Origin: Cognatishimia sp. F0-27
GTDB taxonomy: Bacteria; Pseudomonadota; Alphaproteobacteria; Rhodobacterales; Rhodobacteraceae
Assembly: GCF_020667845.1 (NCBI RefSeq)
Contig: NZ_JAFMPQ010000003.1
Location: 124,001-188,000 of the forward strand
Length of the DNA: 64,000 nucleotides
Direction of reading: 5' to 3'
Shown here: one piece after another, positions 36,316-46,017 of the stretch
How the letters are laid out: every line of letters begins with the position of its first letter
Numbering within the stretch: the stretch's first letter is position 1
Position numbers and translations under genes: made by a program
Notes under the pieces: generated by a model
What the model was told of the DNA's origin: nothing
Seen by the model: only the letters and a program-made list of their open reading frames with translations
The model's database searches: none

Positions 36316-37800
36316 ATGAGCGATCTGACGAAACTGACCATTGCAGAGGCACGCGACGCGCTGCGCAAGGGCGAGACCACGAGCGCGGCGCTGACCGAGG
36401 CCTGCCTTGCGGCCATCGAGGGCGCGGGTGCGCTCAATGCCTTTGTCCATCACACGCCCGAGATCGCCCGTGCGCAGGCGCAGGCGGCGGACGCGCGGAT
36501 CAAGGCGGGCGATGCGCCGGCGCTCTGTGGCATTCCGCTCGGGATCAAGGACCTGTTCTGCACCAAGGGTGTGCCCTCGCAGGCGGCGTCTCGGATCCTC
36601 GAAGGCTTCAAGCCGGAATATGAAAGCACGGTGTCGAGCCAGCTTTTCGAGCGTGGCGCGGTGATGCTTGGCAAGCTCAACATGGACGAGTTCGCCATGG
36701 GCTCATCCAACGAGACCTCGGTTTACGGCAATGCGGTCAACCCGTGGAAACGCGGCAATGACGAGGCGGAACTGACGCCGGGCGGCTCCTCCGGCGGCTC
36801 CGCGGCAGCCGTGGCGGCGGATCTGTGCCTTGGCGCGACGGGCACCGATACCGGCGGCTCGATCCGGCAGCCGGCGGCCTTTACCGGGATCACCGGGATC
36901 AAGCCGACCTATGGCCGTTGCTCGCGCTGGGGCATCGTGGCGTTTGCTTCTTCGCTCGATCAGGCGGGTCCGATGACCAAGGACGTGCGCGACGCCGCGA
37001 TCATGCTTGAGGCGATGTGCGGACATGACCCCAAGGATTCGACCTCCGCGGACCTGCCCGTGCCCGATTTCGAGGCGATGCTGACGGGGGACATCCGGGG
37101 CAAGACCATCGGCATTCCGCGCGAATACCGTATGGAGGGCATGCCGGAAGAGATCGAGACGCTCTGGGCCGAGGGGCGCAAGATGCTGGAGGATGCCGGT
37201 GCAAAGATCGTCGATATCTCGCTGCCGCACACCAAATACGCGCTGCCGACCTATTACGTGATCGCGCCCGCAGAAGCGTCCTCGAACCTCGCGCGCTACG
37301 ACGGCGTGCGCTATGGCCACCGCGCGACGCTGGCGCAGGGCGACGGCATCACCGAGATGTATGAAAAGACCCGCGCAGAGGGCTTTGGTAACGAAGTGAA
37401 ACGCCGCGTGATGATCGGCACCTACGTGCTGTCGGCGGGCTTCTATGACGCCTATTACAACCGCGCCCGCAAGGTGCGCACCCTGATCAAGCGCGACTTC
37501 GAAGAGGTCTTTGCACAGGGGGTTGATGCGATTCTGACGCCCGCAACGCCGTCTTCGGCCTTCCCGCTGGGGATGGAGATGGACGATCCGGTGCAGATGT
37601 ATCTCAACGACGTCTTTACCGTCACCGTGAATCTTGCCGGTTTGCCCGGCATCGCGGTTCCGACCGGAACCGACAAGCATGGGTTGCCGATGGGTTTGCA
37701 GCTCATTGGACGACCTTGGGAAGAGGGCGATCTGCTGAACACCGCCTATGCGCTTGAGCAGGCGGCGGGTTTTGTTTCCAAGCCCGCAAAATGGTGGTAA
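36316..37800 (+). CDS. gatA: Asp/Glu-tRNA(Asn/Gln) amidotransferase subunit A (glutaminase)
   Basis: Releases ammonia from glutamine for transamidation of mischarged Glu-tRNA(Gln) and/or Asp-tRNA(Asn). 494 residues from ATG 36316, with GAGAGGG upstream. It is an amidase-signature enzyme with a complete Ser-cisSer-Lys triad: Lys78 in [10 protein letters not shown], Ser158 in TPGGSSGGS and Ser182 in [12 protein letters not shown]. The C-terminal [19 protein letters not shown] is typical. It follows gatC in a short operon. Confidence 0.97.
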   Translation: MSDLTKLTIAEARDALRKGETTSAALTEACLAAIEGAGALNAFVHHTPEIARAQAQAADARIKAGDAPALCGIPLGIKDLFCTKGVPSQAASRILEGFKPEYESTVSSQLFERGAVMLGKLNMDEFAMGSSNETSVYGNAVNPWKRGNDEAELTPGGSSGGSAAAVAADLCLGATGTDTGGSIRQPAAFTGITGIKPTYGRCSRWGIVAFASSLDQAGPMTKDVRDAAIMLEAMCGHDPKDSTSADLPVPDFEAMLTGDIRGKTIGIPREYRMEGMPEEIETLWAEGRKMLEDAGAKIVDISLPHTKYALPTYYVIAPAEASSNLARYDGVRYGHRATLAQGDGITEMYEKTRAEGFGNEVKRRVMIGTYVLSAGFYDAYYNRARKVRTLIKRDFEEVFAQGVDAILTPATPSSAFPLGMEMDDPVQMYLNDVFTVTVNLAGLPGIAVPTGTDKHGLPMGLQLIGRPWEEGDLLNTAYALEQAAGFVSKPAKWW

Positions 37801-37834
37801 ATCCCCTGAAAACGGCGAGTGAGCAGGTAAAGTG

Positions 37835-38548
37835 ATGCGCGTAATTCTGAGTGGTTTGGCCCTGATGGGGTTGGTGGCCTGTGAGCCACAGATTCCCGAC
37901 AGCGCAGCCGGCGTGCCCGATCCCGGCCGCGGCGTTGGATTTGGCGATTACGACGCCTACCAGCAGCAGCGCGCGGCGCGCGATGCGCAGCTCGAAGGAC
38001 GCACCACGGTGCAGCCGCCCGCAGCGGTGCAGGGCTCGACGCTCGATGCCGCAGGGCAACAGGTGGACCCGGCGCGCACGGCCGCGCTCAACTCCGGGGT
38101 GACGCCGCTGGAGGCCAGCCCCGGCAACCCGGCACCGCGCGTCGTCAACAATGCGGCCGGGATTTCCGGTGAAAATGATTTCGACAGCGTCGCCGGACAG
38201 CGCGATATCGAGGCCGATGCGCGGCTGATCGCGCAGAACCGCGCCCAATACCAGTTGGTCACGCCGACGGACCTGCCGCAGCGTCCGGGCAATACAGGGC
38301 CCAACATCGTGGCCTACGCGTTGCAGACAACGAACCCGGTCGGCACGCCGCTGTACCGGCGCAGCGGTCTCAATCAGGAAAACAAGTTCCGGCGGGCCTG
38401 TGCGCAATACACCTCCTCCGATCTCGCGCAGGAAGACTTCCTCGCGCGTGGCGGCCCGGAACGCGACCGGCTCGGGATGGATCCGGATGGCGACGGCTTT
38501 GCCTGTTCGTGGGATCCGACGCCCTTCCGCAAGGTGCGTGGCGGCTGA
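37835..38548 (+). CDS. lipoprotein with C-terminal Excalibur-like motif
   Basis: 237 residues from ATG 37835. The lipobox LVAC near residue 16 predicts a lipid-anchored Cys. A long Gln/Ala/Pro-rich segment follows (YQQQRAARDAQLEG), then a small folded C-terminal domain with FRRACAQYTSSDLAQEDFLA and GMDPDGDGFACSWDPTPFR. The DxDxDGxxC pattern is the Excalibur calcium-binding motif. Such domains occur with envelope or nuclease proteins. The amidase gene begins 8 nt after its stop, so both probably act at the cell envelope. Confidence 0.85.
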   Translation: MRVILSGLALMGLVACEPQIPDSAAGVPDPGRGVGFGDYDAYQQQRAARDAQLEGRTTVQPPAAVQGSTLDAAGQQVDPARTAALNSGVTPLEASPGNPAPRVVNNAAGISGENDFDSVAGQRDIEADARLIAQNRAQYQLVTPTDLPQRPGNTGPNIVAYALQTTNPVGTPLYRRSGLNQENKFRRACAQYTSSDLAQEDFLARGGPERDRLGMDPDGDGFACSWDPTPFRKVRGG

Positions 38549-38556
38549 TCCGGCCA

Positions 38557-39312
38557 ATGCCGGACATGGATGAGCGCGCAGCCGGGCCGCCATGCGACGC
38601 GGCCGATGCACTGTGGTGCCCGTCGGAGAACCACGGGCCCCGGCGCTGCGGCGCCAGGCCGGATATTGTCCTTTTGCATTACACGGCGATGACCGACGCG
38701 GTTGCCGCGCGGGACTGGCTCTGCACGGGCGAGTCGCAGGTCTCTGCGCATTACGTACTGGCCGAGGATGGGCGGCTTTGGCAGCTTGTCCGCGAAGAGC
38801 ACCGCGCCTGGCATGCGGGGGCAGGCGCATGGGGCGGCATCGATGACGTGAACTCCGCCTCCATCGGCATCGAGATTGCCAATGACGGCTTCTCGCCCTT
38901 TTCCGAGCCGCAGATGGCGCGTCTGGAGCGGCTGATTGCAGAAATCATGGCGCGCTGGTCGATCCCGCCGGAGCGGGTGCTGGGCCATTCGGACGTGGCG
39001 CTGGGCCGCAAGATCGATCCGGGGCGCCGGTTCGACTGGGCGCGGTTGGCCCGGCGCGGGCTGGCGATCCGGCCACAGCCTCAAGCGATCGAAGCACAGG
39101 CCCGCATCATGGCCGACGCGCAGCCGGCAGACGGGTTCCTGAGCGATGCGGCGCGCTTTGGCTATGTCGCAAGCGCGGATCAGCAGGACGTGGTTCTGGA
39201 GGCGTTGCGCCACCGGTTCCGGCCCTGGGCCTTCGGTCCGATGGACGCCACGGACCGCGCCATCATGCGCATATGCGCGGCAAGTTGGCCGGTGTCCGCC
39301 GCCAAGCGTTGA
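38557..39312 (+). CDS. N-acetylmuramoyl-L-alanine amidase (Amidase_2 family)
   Basis: 251 residues from ATG 38557. The Amidase_2/AmiD zinc fold is visible: VLLHYTAMTD with the first His, SAHYVLAEDGRLWQLV, AWHAGAGAWGGIDDVNSASI with the second His, IGIEIANDG with the catalytic Glu, and LGHSDVALGRKIDPGRRFDW with the third His and Lys. A C-terminal helical region resembles a peptidoglycan-binding domain. It cleaves the muramic acid-alanine bond in peptidoglycan recycling or remodelling. There is no signal peptide in the chosen frame, so it may be cytoplasmic, as AmpD is. Paired with the upstream lipoprotein gene. Confidence 0.93.
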   Translation: MPDMDERAAGPPCDAADALWCPSENHGPRRCGARPDIVLLHYTAMTDAVAARDWLCTGESQVSAHYVLAEDGRLWQLVREEHRAWHAGAGAWGGIDDVNSASIGIEIANDGFSPFSEPQMARLERLIAEIMARWSIPPERVLGHSDVALGRKIDPGRRFDWARLARRGLAIRPQPQAIEAQARIMADAQPADGFLSDAARFGYVASADQQDVVLEALRHRFRPWAFGPMDATDRAIMRICAASWPVSAAKR

Positions 39313-39764
39313 CGCCGGTGATCCTCGGCCCGTGCCGCCTCGACAGGCGCGCATCGGTGGGGCGGTGTGGCGCGCAGGCGGGCTTTCCGAGAAGACGGGG
39401 GCTTACATGCAGTATCGGGGTCGGCGCGCCCGGACGGCAGGGGCGCTGTGGCGGTGACGGTCGCGCGCGGGATCTCTGCGGGTGCAGTTCCCGGAGAGCG
39501 GCGATGCTCGGAACACGCCGCCGGGTTGCAGGGCCGATGCGGCGATGGGCGGAGTGGGACGCATGCCAACAAGGCCAGTCCCCCACGAACCGAAGGGTCG
39601 CCGTGGAGCCAGCCCGCCCCCGAACCAAGGGATCAGTCCCCGCTGCGCGGGACCGCGGAGACGCGCGGTCTTGAGGCAAGATCGCGTCTGGTGGTGCAGC
39701 GGAACGGCGTGACGTGCCGCCGGTCCGAAATCGCGGGGGGCTGTTGTGCCGGGCGGGGAGGCGA
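39313..39764. other. 452-nt convergent intergenic region, nothing supported
   Basis: Between the amidase stop and the DUF427 stop. ORFs on both strands are short, Arg-rich and lack ribosome-binding sites. No repeat array, tRNA or clear terminator was found. Confidence 0.4.
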
Positions 39765-40109
39765 TCAGACCTGTTCTACGAGCACGCCATCCTGCGCATA
39801 GAATGCAAGGTGATCCTTGATCTCGGCCACCGCATCCTTGGGGGCTTCATAAGACCAGACGGCGTTCTTGTAGGTCTGGCTCTTCGACATGATCGAGAAA
39901 TAGGAGGCGTCGCCCTTGTGCGGGCAATGGGTGCTGTGATCGGTCCGTTCCAGAAACGCCATGGCGATGTCCGTGCGCGGAAAATAGATCACAAACGGGG
40001 CGCTGCCTTCGGTCAATTCGAGCGCATTCGAGGATTCGCCCAGCACGGCGCCTCCGGCACGCACAACCCAGGTTCCTTCTGCAGGGCGGATGCGAATGTG
40101 ATCGGCCAT
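39765..40109 (-). CDS. DUF427 domain protein
   Basis: 114 residues from ATG 40109, preceded by GAGGAGACGACCAA. The DUF427 fold is clear: VRAGGAVLGESSNALELTEG, PFVIYFPRTDIAMAFLERTD, HCPHKGDASYFSI and VWSYEAPKDAVAEIKDHLAFY. The HCPHKG segment is a hallmark of the family. Biochemical role is unknown; the fold resembles a beta-tent. It lies 50 nt downstream of pepP on the same strand and may be co-transcribed. Confidence 0.93.
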   Translation of the reverse strand: MADHIRIRPAEGTWVVRAGGAVLGESSNALELTEGSAPFVIYFPRTDIAMAFLERTDHSTHCPHKGDASYFSIMSKSQTYKNAVWSYEAPKDAVAEIKDHLAFYAQDGVLVEQV

Positions 40110-40159
40110 TTGGTCGTCTCCTCGGGGGTCATTTGTCAGGATTTTATCGGTCTGGGTGA

Positions 40160-41935
40160 TTAGATAGCCCGACAGGCATCGGATAGCCAGTGCCGCGTCG
40201 CGGCATCGAGTGCCGGCCCGATTTCGCCAAGCACGCGGGCGTGATACGCGTTCAGCCACGCCTTTTCGGAAGGCTCCAGAAGGTCCGGCGCGATCAGGCG
40301 CGTGTCGATGGGCACAAGCGTCAGCGTCTCGAATTCGAGCAGGGTTTCGAGGGTCTGACCCGGCTGTGGCTCCGCCTCGCGCACGGCAATGAGATTCTCG
40401 ATCCGGATGCCAAAGGCGCCTTCGCGGTAGAAACCGGGTTCGTTGGACAGGATCATCCCGGGTTCCAGCGGCACCGTGCCGGTGCGGGCGATACGGGCAG
40501 GGCCTTCATGCACCGACAGGTAGGCGCCCACGCCATGGCCGGTGCCGTGCCCGTAGTCGAGCCCGGCCTGCCACAGCGCGGCGCGCGCAAACGGGTCGAT
40601 ATCGCGCCCGGCAAGCCCGGCGGGAAAACGCAGCCGCGAGACCGCGATCATCCCCTTGAGCACTCGGGTGAAGGCTGCCTTTTCCTCCGCGCTTGCAGCG
40701 CCAATGGCGAGAGTGCGGGTGATGTCGGTTGTGCCGTCCTGATACTGGCCTCCGGAATCGAGCAATAGCAGGCTGTCGCCGGCCAGGGGCCTGTCCGTGC
40801 TTTCGGTGACGCGGTAATGCACGATGGCGCCGTTCGGGCCGCTCCCCGAGATGGTTTCGAAAGAGATGTCGCGCAGGGCATTGGTGGCGCGGCGCTCTTC
40901 CTCGAGCCGCCGGGCGACCGCGATCTCTGTCAGATCGCCGGGGGCCTGCGCGTCCAGCCAGGCAAGGAAGCGGGCCATCGCCACGGCATCGCGGTGATGC
41001 GCATCGCGCGCGCCCTGCAATTCGGCCGCGTTCTTGCGCGCCTTGGGCAGGAGGCAGGGATCCGGCCTGTGCAGGATCTCGGTTTCGCCAAGCGCGTCGG
41101 TCACAGCCACGGGGCAGGAGGCGGGGTCGAGCGCGACGGGACCATCGAGCGCCGCGAGGGCCTGTTCAAAACGCTCGGGCAATTGCACGCGCACGGTCTC
41201 GCCAAGATGGGCGCCGAGCGCGGTGAGCTTGCGCGGATCCATGAAGAGATCCACATGACCCGCCGCATGCAGCAGCACGAAGCCATGCGCGACCGGGTTG
41301 CGCGGAATATCCGAGCCGCGGATGTTCAGCAGCCAGGCAATGGAATCGGGCAGGGTGAGCACGCAAGTCTGCGCGGGCCCAAGCGCTTTTGAGAGGCGCG
41401 CGATCTTGTCCGGGTGGGCTTCGCCGGCGAGATTTTCGGGCTGTGCCATGACGGCGCCAAGGGGCGGGGCGGGTTGATCGTCCCAGATCGCATCCACCAG
41501 ATTGGCAACCGGACAAAGCGTTGCGCCTTTCAGCCGGGCCTCGAGCGCGGATTTCTGGTCGACGGTCAGCAGCCACGGGTCAAAGCCGATCTTGCCCGTG
41601 GACAGGCTGTCATTGATCCAGTCCGCAAGGCCGGTTTCGGGCCAGTTCACGGGCTCGAAAGGGGCGGCCACCTGGCTGCGGACCTGAAGCCGGTAACGGC
41701 TGTCGACAAACACGCCCGCGCGGTCTTCAAGCACCACGGCCCAGCCGGCCGAGCCGGTAAAGCCGGTGAGCCAGGCGAGCCGGTCATCGCGTGCGGCGAC
41801 ATATTCGCCCTGATGCACATCGGCCCGAGGGACAAGAAAGCCCTCGACCCCGGCGCGCGCCATCGCGTCTCGCAGGGCGGAGAGCCGTGGCGGGCCTTGC
41901 TCGGGGCTGGCGCTCTCGTCGAAAGTCTGAAACAT
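40160..41935 (-). CDS. pepP: Xaa-Pro aminopeptidase (M24B family, long form)
   Basis: 591 residues, the long three-domain form related to eukaryotic APP1 rather than the 440-residue E. coli type. Two creatinase-like N-terminal domains are followed by the M24 catalytic domain, with metal ligands visible: LLLDSGGQYQDGTTDITRT (two Asp), GHGTGHGVGAYLSVHEGP (His), ILSNEPGFY (Glu) and FGIRIENLIAV (Glu). It removes N-terminal residues preceding proline. No signal peptide, so cytoplasmic. Start ATG 41935. Confidence 0.95.
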   Translation of the reverse strand: MFQTFDESASPEQGPPRLSALRDAMARAGVEGFLVPRADVHQGEYVAARDDRLAWLTGFTGSAGWAVVLEDRAGVFVDSRYRLQVRSQVAAPFEPVNWPETGLADWINDSLSTGKIGFDPWLLTVDQKSALEARLKGATLCPVANLVDAIWDDQPAPPLGAVMAQPENLAGEAHPDKIARLSKALGPAQTCVLTLPDSIAWLLNIRGSDIPRNPVAHGFVLLHAAGHVDLFMDPRKLTALGAHLGETVRVQLPERFEQALAALDGPVALDPASCPVAVTDALGETEILHRPDPCLLPKARKNAAELQGARDAHHRDAVAMARFLAWLDAQAPGDLTEIAVARRLEEERRATNALRDISFETISGSGPNGAIVHYRVTESTDRPLAGDSLLLLDSGGQYQDGTTDITRTLAIGAASAEEKAAFTRVLKGMIAVSRLRFPAGLAGRDIDPFARAALWQAGLDYGHGTGHGVGAYLSVHEGPARIARTGTVPLEPGMILSNEPGFYREGAFGIRIENLIAVREAEPQPGQTLETLLEFETLTLVPIDTRLIAPDLLEPSEKAWLNAYHARVLGEIGPALDAATRHWLSDACRAI

Positions 41936-42048
41936 TTCCTGTCCTTACATCCCTCGCGTGGCATGCCGGCGCAGGCCTCGCGCATTTTGGAGTTGGTGCC
42001 GGGGCACGCTTTGGTCTAATCGTGACGTATTGATGCGAAAGGTTTGTG

Positions 42049-42759
42049 ATGGGTGCAAGTTGGATCAGCGCGGATCTTCTCGTCCTGATTGCGGCGGGGT
42101 GCCATGCTCTGGGTTATCTTGCGCTGAATCAGGTCGTGTTGCGGCTGTTTCTGCTGGCGGGGACGGGGTTTTACGTCTGGTATTACTGGGCCGCCGCGGA
42201 GGCGCCGCTCTGGGCGGCAATCAACACCTCCCTGGTGCTTGGCGCGGCGAACCTGATCGGCTTGTCGACCCTGTTGATCGGGCGTTCCATGGTTGCGGTG
42301 CCGCGGGCGCATCGCGACATCTATGCCCAGTTCCATGACATGCCGCCGGGAGATTTCCGCGCGCTTGTGCGCTGTGCCACGCGACTGCGGCTGACCGATG
42401 CGCGCAAGGTCACGACCGAAGGCGTGGCGGTGAGCCAGCTCTATTACCTCATCGAGGGGCGCGCGCGCATCGAGAAACGCGGCACGCAGTTCACCATGCC
42501 TGCGGGGATCTTCATTGGCGAGGTGGCCTACCTGACGCGGCGCGCGTCGTCGGCCAGCACGTGGATCGAGGAAGGCTCCGAAGTGCTTGTGTGGGATGTG
42601 GTGGCCTTGCGGCGACATGCGGCGCGACGGACCCGGTTCAAGCTGGCGCTGGAGGCGATGATTTCCAAGGATCTGGCGACAAAGGTGGCCTTTGCCGTGG
42701 CGCCGTCCGATCGTGAAAAGGCGGAAGAGGAAGCCCGCGCGATGGTTCAGTATCGCTGA
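42049..42759 (+). CDS. Popeye-like membrane protein with cyclic-nucleotide-binding fold
   Basis: 236 residues from ATG 42049 (a GTG lies one codon earlier). Three membrane helices occupy about residues 5-85 (VLIAAGCHALGYLALNQ, LFLLAGTGFYVWYYW, LVLGAANLIGLSTLLIG). A cyclic-nucleotide-binding-like beta-barrel follows: LYYLIEGRARIEKRGTQFTM, PAGIFIGEVAYLTRR and ASTWIEEGSEVLVWD. The canonical phosphate-binding cassette GExxLL...RxA is only partly matched, as in Popeye proteins. Such bacterial proteins are uncharacterised; membrane cAMP sensing is an inference. Confidence 0.82.
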   Translation: MGASWISADLLVLIAAGCHALGYLALNQVVLRLFLLAGTGFYVWYYWAAAEAPLWAAINTSLVLGAANLIGLSTLLIGRSMVAVPRAHRDIYAQFHDMPPGDFRALVRCATRLRLTDARKVTTEGVAVSQLYYLIEGRARIEKRGTQFTMPAGIFIGEVAYLTRRASSASTWIEEGSEVLVWDVVALRRHAARRTRFKLALEAMISKDLATKVAFAVAPSDREKAEEEARAMVQYR

Positions 42760-42862
42760 GCGAGCCTGCGCCGCGCGCCCCCCGGTATCGCAGCGTCGTG
42801 AAGCGGCCCGGGCTTGTCAGGATCGTGGGATGGCTCTTGTTGGGCGCGCAATCCGCAAGAGA

Positions 42863-43075
42863 CCCTGGAGGCCAGCGGCTTGGACCACAGGACGGCGGGG
42901 GGCAGCCCCCTAGACAGCAGGACAGCTCGGGGGCCAGCCCACCAGACCGCAGGATGGCTGGGGGGCCAGCCCCCCAGACCACAGGACAGCTGGGGGGCCA
43001 GCCCCCCAGACCACAGGAGAGCTGGGGGGCCAGCCCCCCAGACCCCCCGGAGTATTTCCGGACAGAAGAAAACCA
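42863..43075. repeat. GC-rich palindromic repeat element, 32-bp tandem units, copy 1
   Basis: Five or six units of about 32 bp, spaced exactly 32 bp at 42926, 42958, 42990 and 43022, each containing ggggggccagcccccc, a self-complementary hairpin, followed by agaccacaggacagct. The array ends with cggagtatttccggacagaa. The same end and palindrome recur at 59992-60058. It lies between convergent genes, and the rest of the 468-nt gap holds no supported gene. Confidence 0.9.
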
Positions 43076-43227
43076 AAGCCGCTCTTTGGCGTCTGTGCGC
43101 GCCTGGTGTTGCGAAACGCGGCGCGTGGTTGCGGGCGGTCGGGCGGTGCCCGGTGTCGGGCGGTTGTCATCGCCCGGTCCGGCGCTGATGCGGGACCGGG
43201 CGCGCGCGCGCCGTCCGGTCGGCGCGA

Positions 43228-45105
43228 TCAACCTGCGCGCTTCATCCCGGCGAAGCGCGCCCGCGCCCGCGGGTCTGTGTCAAACAGGGCGGCGAGTTGT
43301 TCGGTCATCGCGCCGGCGAGCTGTTCCACATCGGTGATGGTCACGGCCCGCTCGTAATAGCGGGTGACGTCATGGCCGATGCCGATGGCCAGAAGTTCCA
43401 CCGCGCGGCGCCGTTCGACCATCGCGATCACATCGCGCAGATGTTTTTCGAGGTAATTTGCCGGGTTCACCGAGAGGGTCGAATCGTCCACCGGCGCGCC
43501 GTCGGAGATCACCATCAGGATCTTGCGCGCCTCGTGCCGGGCCACCATGCGCCGATGCGCCCATTCCAACGCCTCGCCGTCGATGTTTTCCTTCAGCAGC
43601 CCTTCTTTCATCATTAGGCCGAGATTGTCGCGCGTGCGCCGCCACGGCGCATCGGCATGTTTGTAGACGATATGACGCAGATCGTTGAGACGACCGGGCT
43701 GCTGTTCGCGGCCCGCATTCAGCCACGCTTCGCGGCTTTGTCCGCCTTTCCACGCGCGCGTGGTGAAGCCGAGGATCTCGACCTTGACCGAGCAGCGCTC
43801 CAGCGTGCGCGCCAGAACATCCGCGCAGATCGCCGCGATGGAGATCGGACGCCCGCGCATGGAGCCGGAATTGTCCAGCAGCAGCGTCACAACGGTGTCG
43901 CGGAACTCGGTGTCTTTCTCGACCTTGAAGCTGAGCGGCGTGGTCGGGTTCGCCACCACGCGCGCCAGACGCCCTGCGTCGAGAATGCCTTCCTCGCGGT
44001 CAAACTCCCAGGACCGGTTCTGCTGCGCCTGAAGGCGGCGTTGCAGCTTGTTGGCCAGTCGGCTTACCGCCCCTTTGAGCGGTTCGAGCTGCTGGTCGAG
44101 ATAGGCGCGCAGACGTTCCAGCTCGATCGGCTCGGCGAGCTCTTCGGCGGCGATTTCCTCGTCAAAATCCTGCGTGTAGACTGCGTAATCGGGGTCGGCC
44201 TCGGAAATTGGAGCCGGGGGCGGCGGGTCGAGCGGGGCCTCGCCTTCCGGCATTTCGACCTCCTCGCCCATTTCCTGATCGGCGGCGTCGTCCATGGAGA
44301 CCTGCGCCTGGCTCGGGTCGGCGGTGTCTTCCTGCGATTGTTCCGGGCTGGCGTCGGCATCTTCGGACTCGTCGTCATCCTGACCGGTGCTGTCGGGCTC
44401 CTGATCGTCGGCGCTGTCTTCCTCGCCCTGGTCGTCGCTGTCATCGTCGAAATCGTCAGGATCGTCGCCAAGCTGATCGCCATAGCCGAAATCGGAAATC
44501 ACCTGGCGGGCGAATTTGGCAAAGGCGGCCTGATCGGAGAGCGTGTCTTCCAGCGCGCCGAGGGTTTCCGAGGCGTGGTCTTCCATGAAGCCGCGCCACA
44601 GATCCATGACATTGGCCGCATCCGCAGGCAGGTCGCGCCCGGTGGCGAGATGCCGGATCAGGTAGCCCGCGGCCACCGAAAGCGGCGCGTCGGACGAGTC
44701 GCGAACCTGGCCGTAGCCGCGCCGTGCGGCTTCATGGCCGATCTTGGCGTCGATATTGCCCGCCGTGCCCGGCATGTCGCGCGCGCCCATCGCCTCGCAG
44801 CGGGCGGTTTCCATCGCCTCGTAGAGCTCGCGTGCCATGTCGCCCTGAGGCACGTAGCGGGCATGGGTCGCGCCATCGTGATAGCGCCGGTAGAGCGCCA
44901 GCGCATCGGCGGTGCCGCGCGCTAGCATCACCTCGTCACGCGTCATGCGGCGCGAGATTTGCGGCAGGCGCATCGCATCGCCGGAGACCCCCGAGGGATC
45001 GACGGTGTAGCTTACCGACAGGTCCGGGTCATCCGCCATCACCTTGGTGGCTTCGGCGAGCGCTTTCTTGAAAGGATCGGCGGGGTTGTCGGAGGGTTTC
45101 GACAT
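43228..45105 (-). CDS. cobT: cobaltochelatase subunit CobT
   Basis: 625 residues from ATG 45105. Partner of CobS in the ATP-dependent insertion of cobalt into hydrogenobyrinate diamide (aerobic B12 synthesis), with CobN as catalytic subunit. Features: the helical N-terminal domain; a very acidic Asp/Glu/Ser linker at about residues 205-290; and a C-terminal von Willebrand A domain with the MIDAS motif [11 protein letters not shown] near residue 409. The length is typical. cobS lies upstream on the same strand with one small secreted-protein gene between. No cobN is in the window. Confidence 0.96.
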   Translation of the reverse strand: MSKPSDNPADPFKKALAEATKVMADDPDLSVSYTVDPSGVSGDAMRLPQISRRMTRDEVMLARGTADALALYRRYHDGATHARYVPQGDMARELYEAMETARCEAMGARDMPGTAGNIDAKIGHEAARRGYGQVRDSSDAPLSVAAGYLIRHLATGRDLPADAANVMDLWRGFMEDHASETLGALEDTLSDQAAFAKFARQVISDFGYGDQLGDDPDDFDDDSDDQGEEDSADDQEPDSTGQDDDESEDADASPEQSQEDTADPSQAQVSMDDAADQEMGEEVEMPEGEAPLDPPPPAPISEADPDYAVYTQDFDEEIAAEELAEPIELERLRAYLDQQLEPLKGAVSRLANKLQRRLQAQQNRSWEFDREEGILDAGRLARVVANPTTPLSFKVEKDTEFRDTVVTLLLDNSGSMRGRPISIAAICADVLARTLERCSVKVEILGFTTRAWKGGQSREAWLNAGREQQPGRLNDLRHIVYKHADAPWRRTRDNLGLMMKEGLLKENIDGEALEWAHRRMVARHEARKILMVISDGAPVDDSTLSVNPANYLEKHLRDVIAMVERRRAVELLAIGIGHDVTRYYERAVTITDVEQLAGAMTEQLAALFDTDPRARARFAGMKRAG

Positions 45106-45306
45106 GGTGCCTCGGGGCGTTGATTGGGGCTTGGGGATGTCTAGCCTGTCCGGATCGGGAAAGCCAGTCGAAGCGCGGCTGGCCCGTGCCACATTCCGAG
45201 CGCGTGATGACGGGCCGGATCAGACCGGTTTTCGCGCCCCGATGCCCATGACTGGCGACGCCATGCCCCGGCTGTGGGTCAGCGTGACGGGCCGGACAGG
45301 GCGGTG

Positions 45307-45750
45307 TCAGACCGGGGCCATCGCATCGCAGACCGCCAGCAGGCGCTGCGCATTTTGCCGCGCCTGCGCGGCTCGGGCCGGGTCGGATTCGATCTGGGCC
45401 ACCCGCAGCAACCGTTTATGCGCGATCTGTGTCTCGGCACGGGTCATGGCCTGCGCGGCCAACCCGTATCCCGCCGCGCGCGCATCGAGATCCACGGCGA
45501 TGAGCAGATCCACATAGAAGGCCTGTCGCGCGGTGAGCCCGTCCGTGGCGTTGTCATGCGTTACGCCGCCGTGGCGTTTGGCATGCGACAGCTCGGCGGT
45601 GTAGCGCCCGATACAGCCGGAGAACAACGTCGCGCGATCCACCGCGTCAAAGGGCACGGCGCGGGCCGGGGGAGGGAGCAGGCTCGCGCAAAGGGCCAGG
45701 AAAAGCGTCGCGAGGCGCCAACGGAGCGGAACAGATAGCAAGCAGTTCAT
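45307..45750 (-). CDS. small secreted protein between cobS and cobT
   Basis: 147 residues from the ATG at 45750. A signal peptide (LRWRLATLFLALCASLLPPPARA) is clear. The mature part has Cys residues at SGCIGRYTAEL and LLAVCDAM, a His-rich loop SHAKRHGGVTHDN and a long helical C-terminal region. I do not recognise it, though secreted proteins of this length and pattern seem common in the group. It interrupts the cobS-cobT pair and is separated from cobS by a terminator, so it likely has its own promoter. Confidence 0.75.
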   Translation of the reverse strand: MNCLLSVPLRWRLATLFLALCASLLPPPARAVPFDAVDRATLFSGCIGRYTAELSHAKRHGGVTHDNATDGLTARQAFYVDLLIAVDLDARAAGYGLAAQAMTRAETQIAHKRLLRVAQIESDPARAAQARQNAQRLLAVCDAMAPV

Positions 45751-45958
45751 TTGCGTCAAAATGGCGCATAATCTCAGGTTTCAAGGGGTAATCCCGTGAG
45801 CGCGGCGCGGAGAGTTTTGGCAAATCGAGACAAATTGAGCGGAAATTTCGAGCACCCTGTGAACGCCTGTTCCGGTCTCGGTGATCTGCCGGAACCAGTC
45901 TTGCCTAGCATGGGGGCTGATCAGACCGCGCGCGCTCACAGCGCTGTCTCGGGACACC

Positions 45959-45990
45959 AAAAAACGGGCGCGCCCTGTGGCACGCCCGCT
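45959..45990 (-). terminator. rho-independent terminator downstream of cobS
   Basis: Read on the minus strand: AGCGGGCGTGCC, a short loop, GGCGCGCCCG and then TTTTTT. The stem is about 10 bp with one wobble pair, beginning 28 nt after the cobS stop. Confidence 0.85.
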
Positions 45991-46017
45991 CTTCCGGGTC
46001 GATCAGCGTGGGTCGGT

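Noticed and set aside
39313..39764. tRNA-like or pseudogene content
   Set aside because: No cloverleaf, GTTC loop or recognisable broken domain could be found on either strand.
42863..43075. Possible CRISPR array (regular 32-bp spacing)
   Set aside because: Units are nearly identical throughout with no unique spacers, and no cas genes are in the window. It is a tandem palindromic repeat.
43657..44925. 422-codon plus-strand frame with hydrophobic repeats
   Set aside because: It is the complement of the acidic Asp/Glu region of cobT, which reads as Val/Ile/Leu-rich on the other strand and mimics membrane helices.
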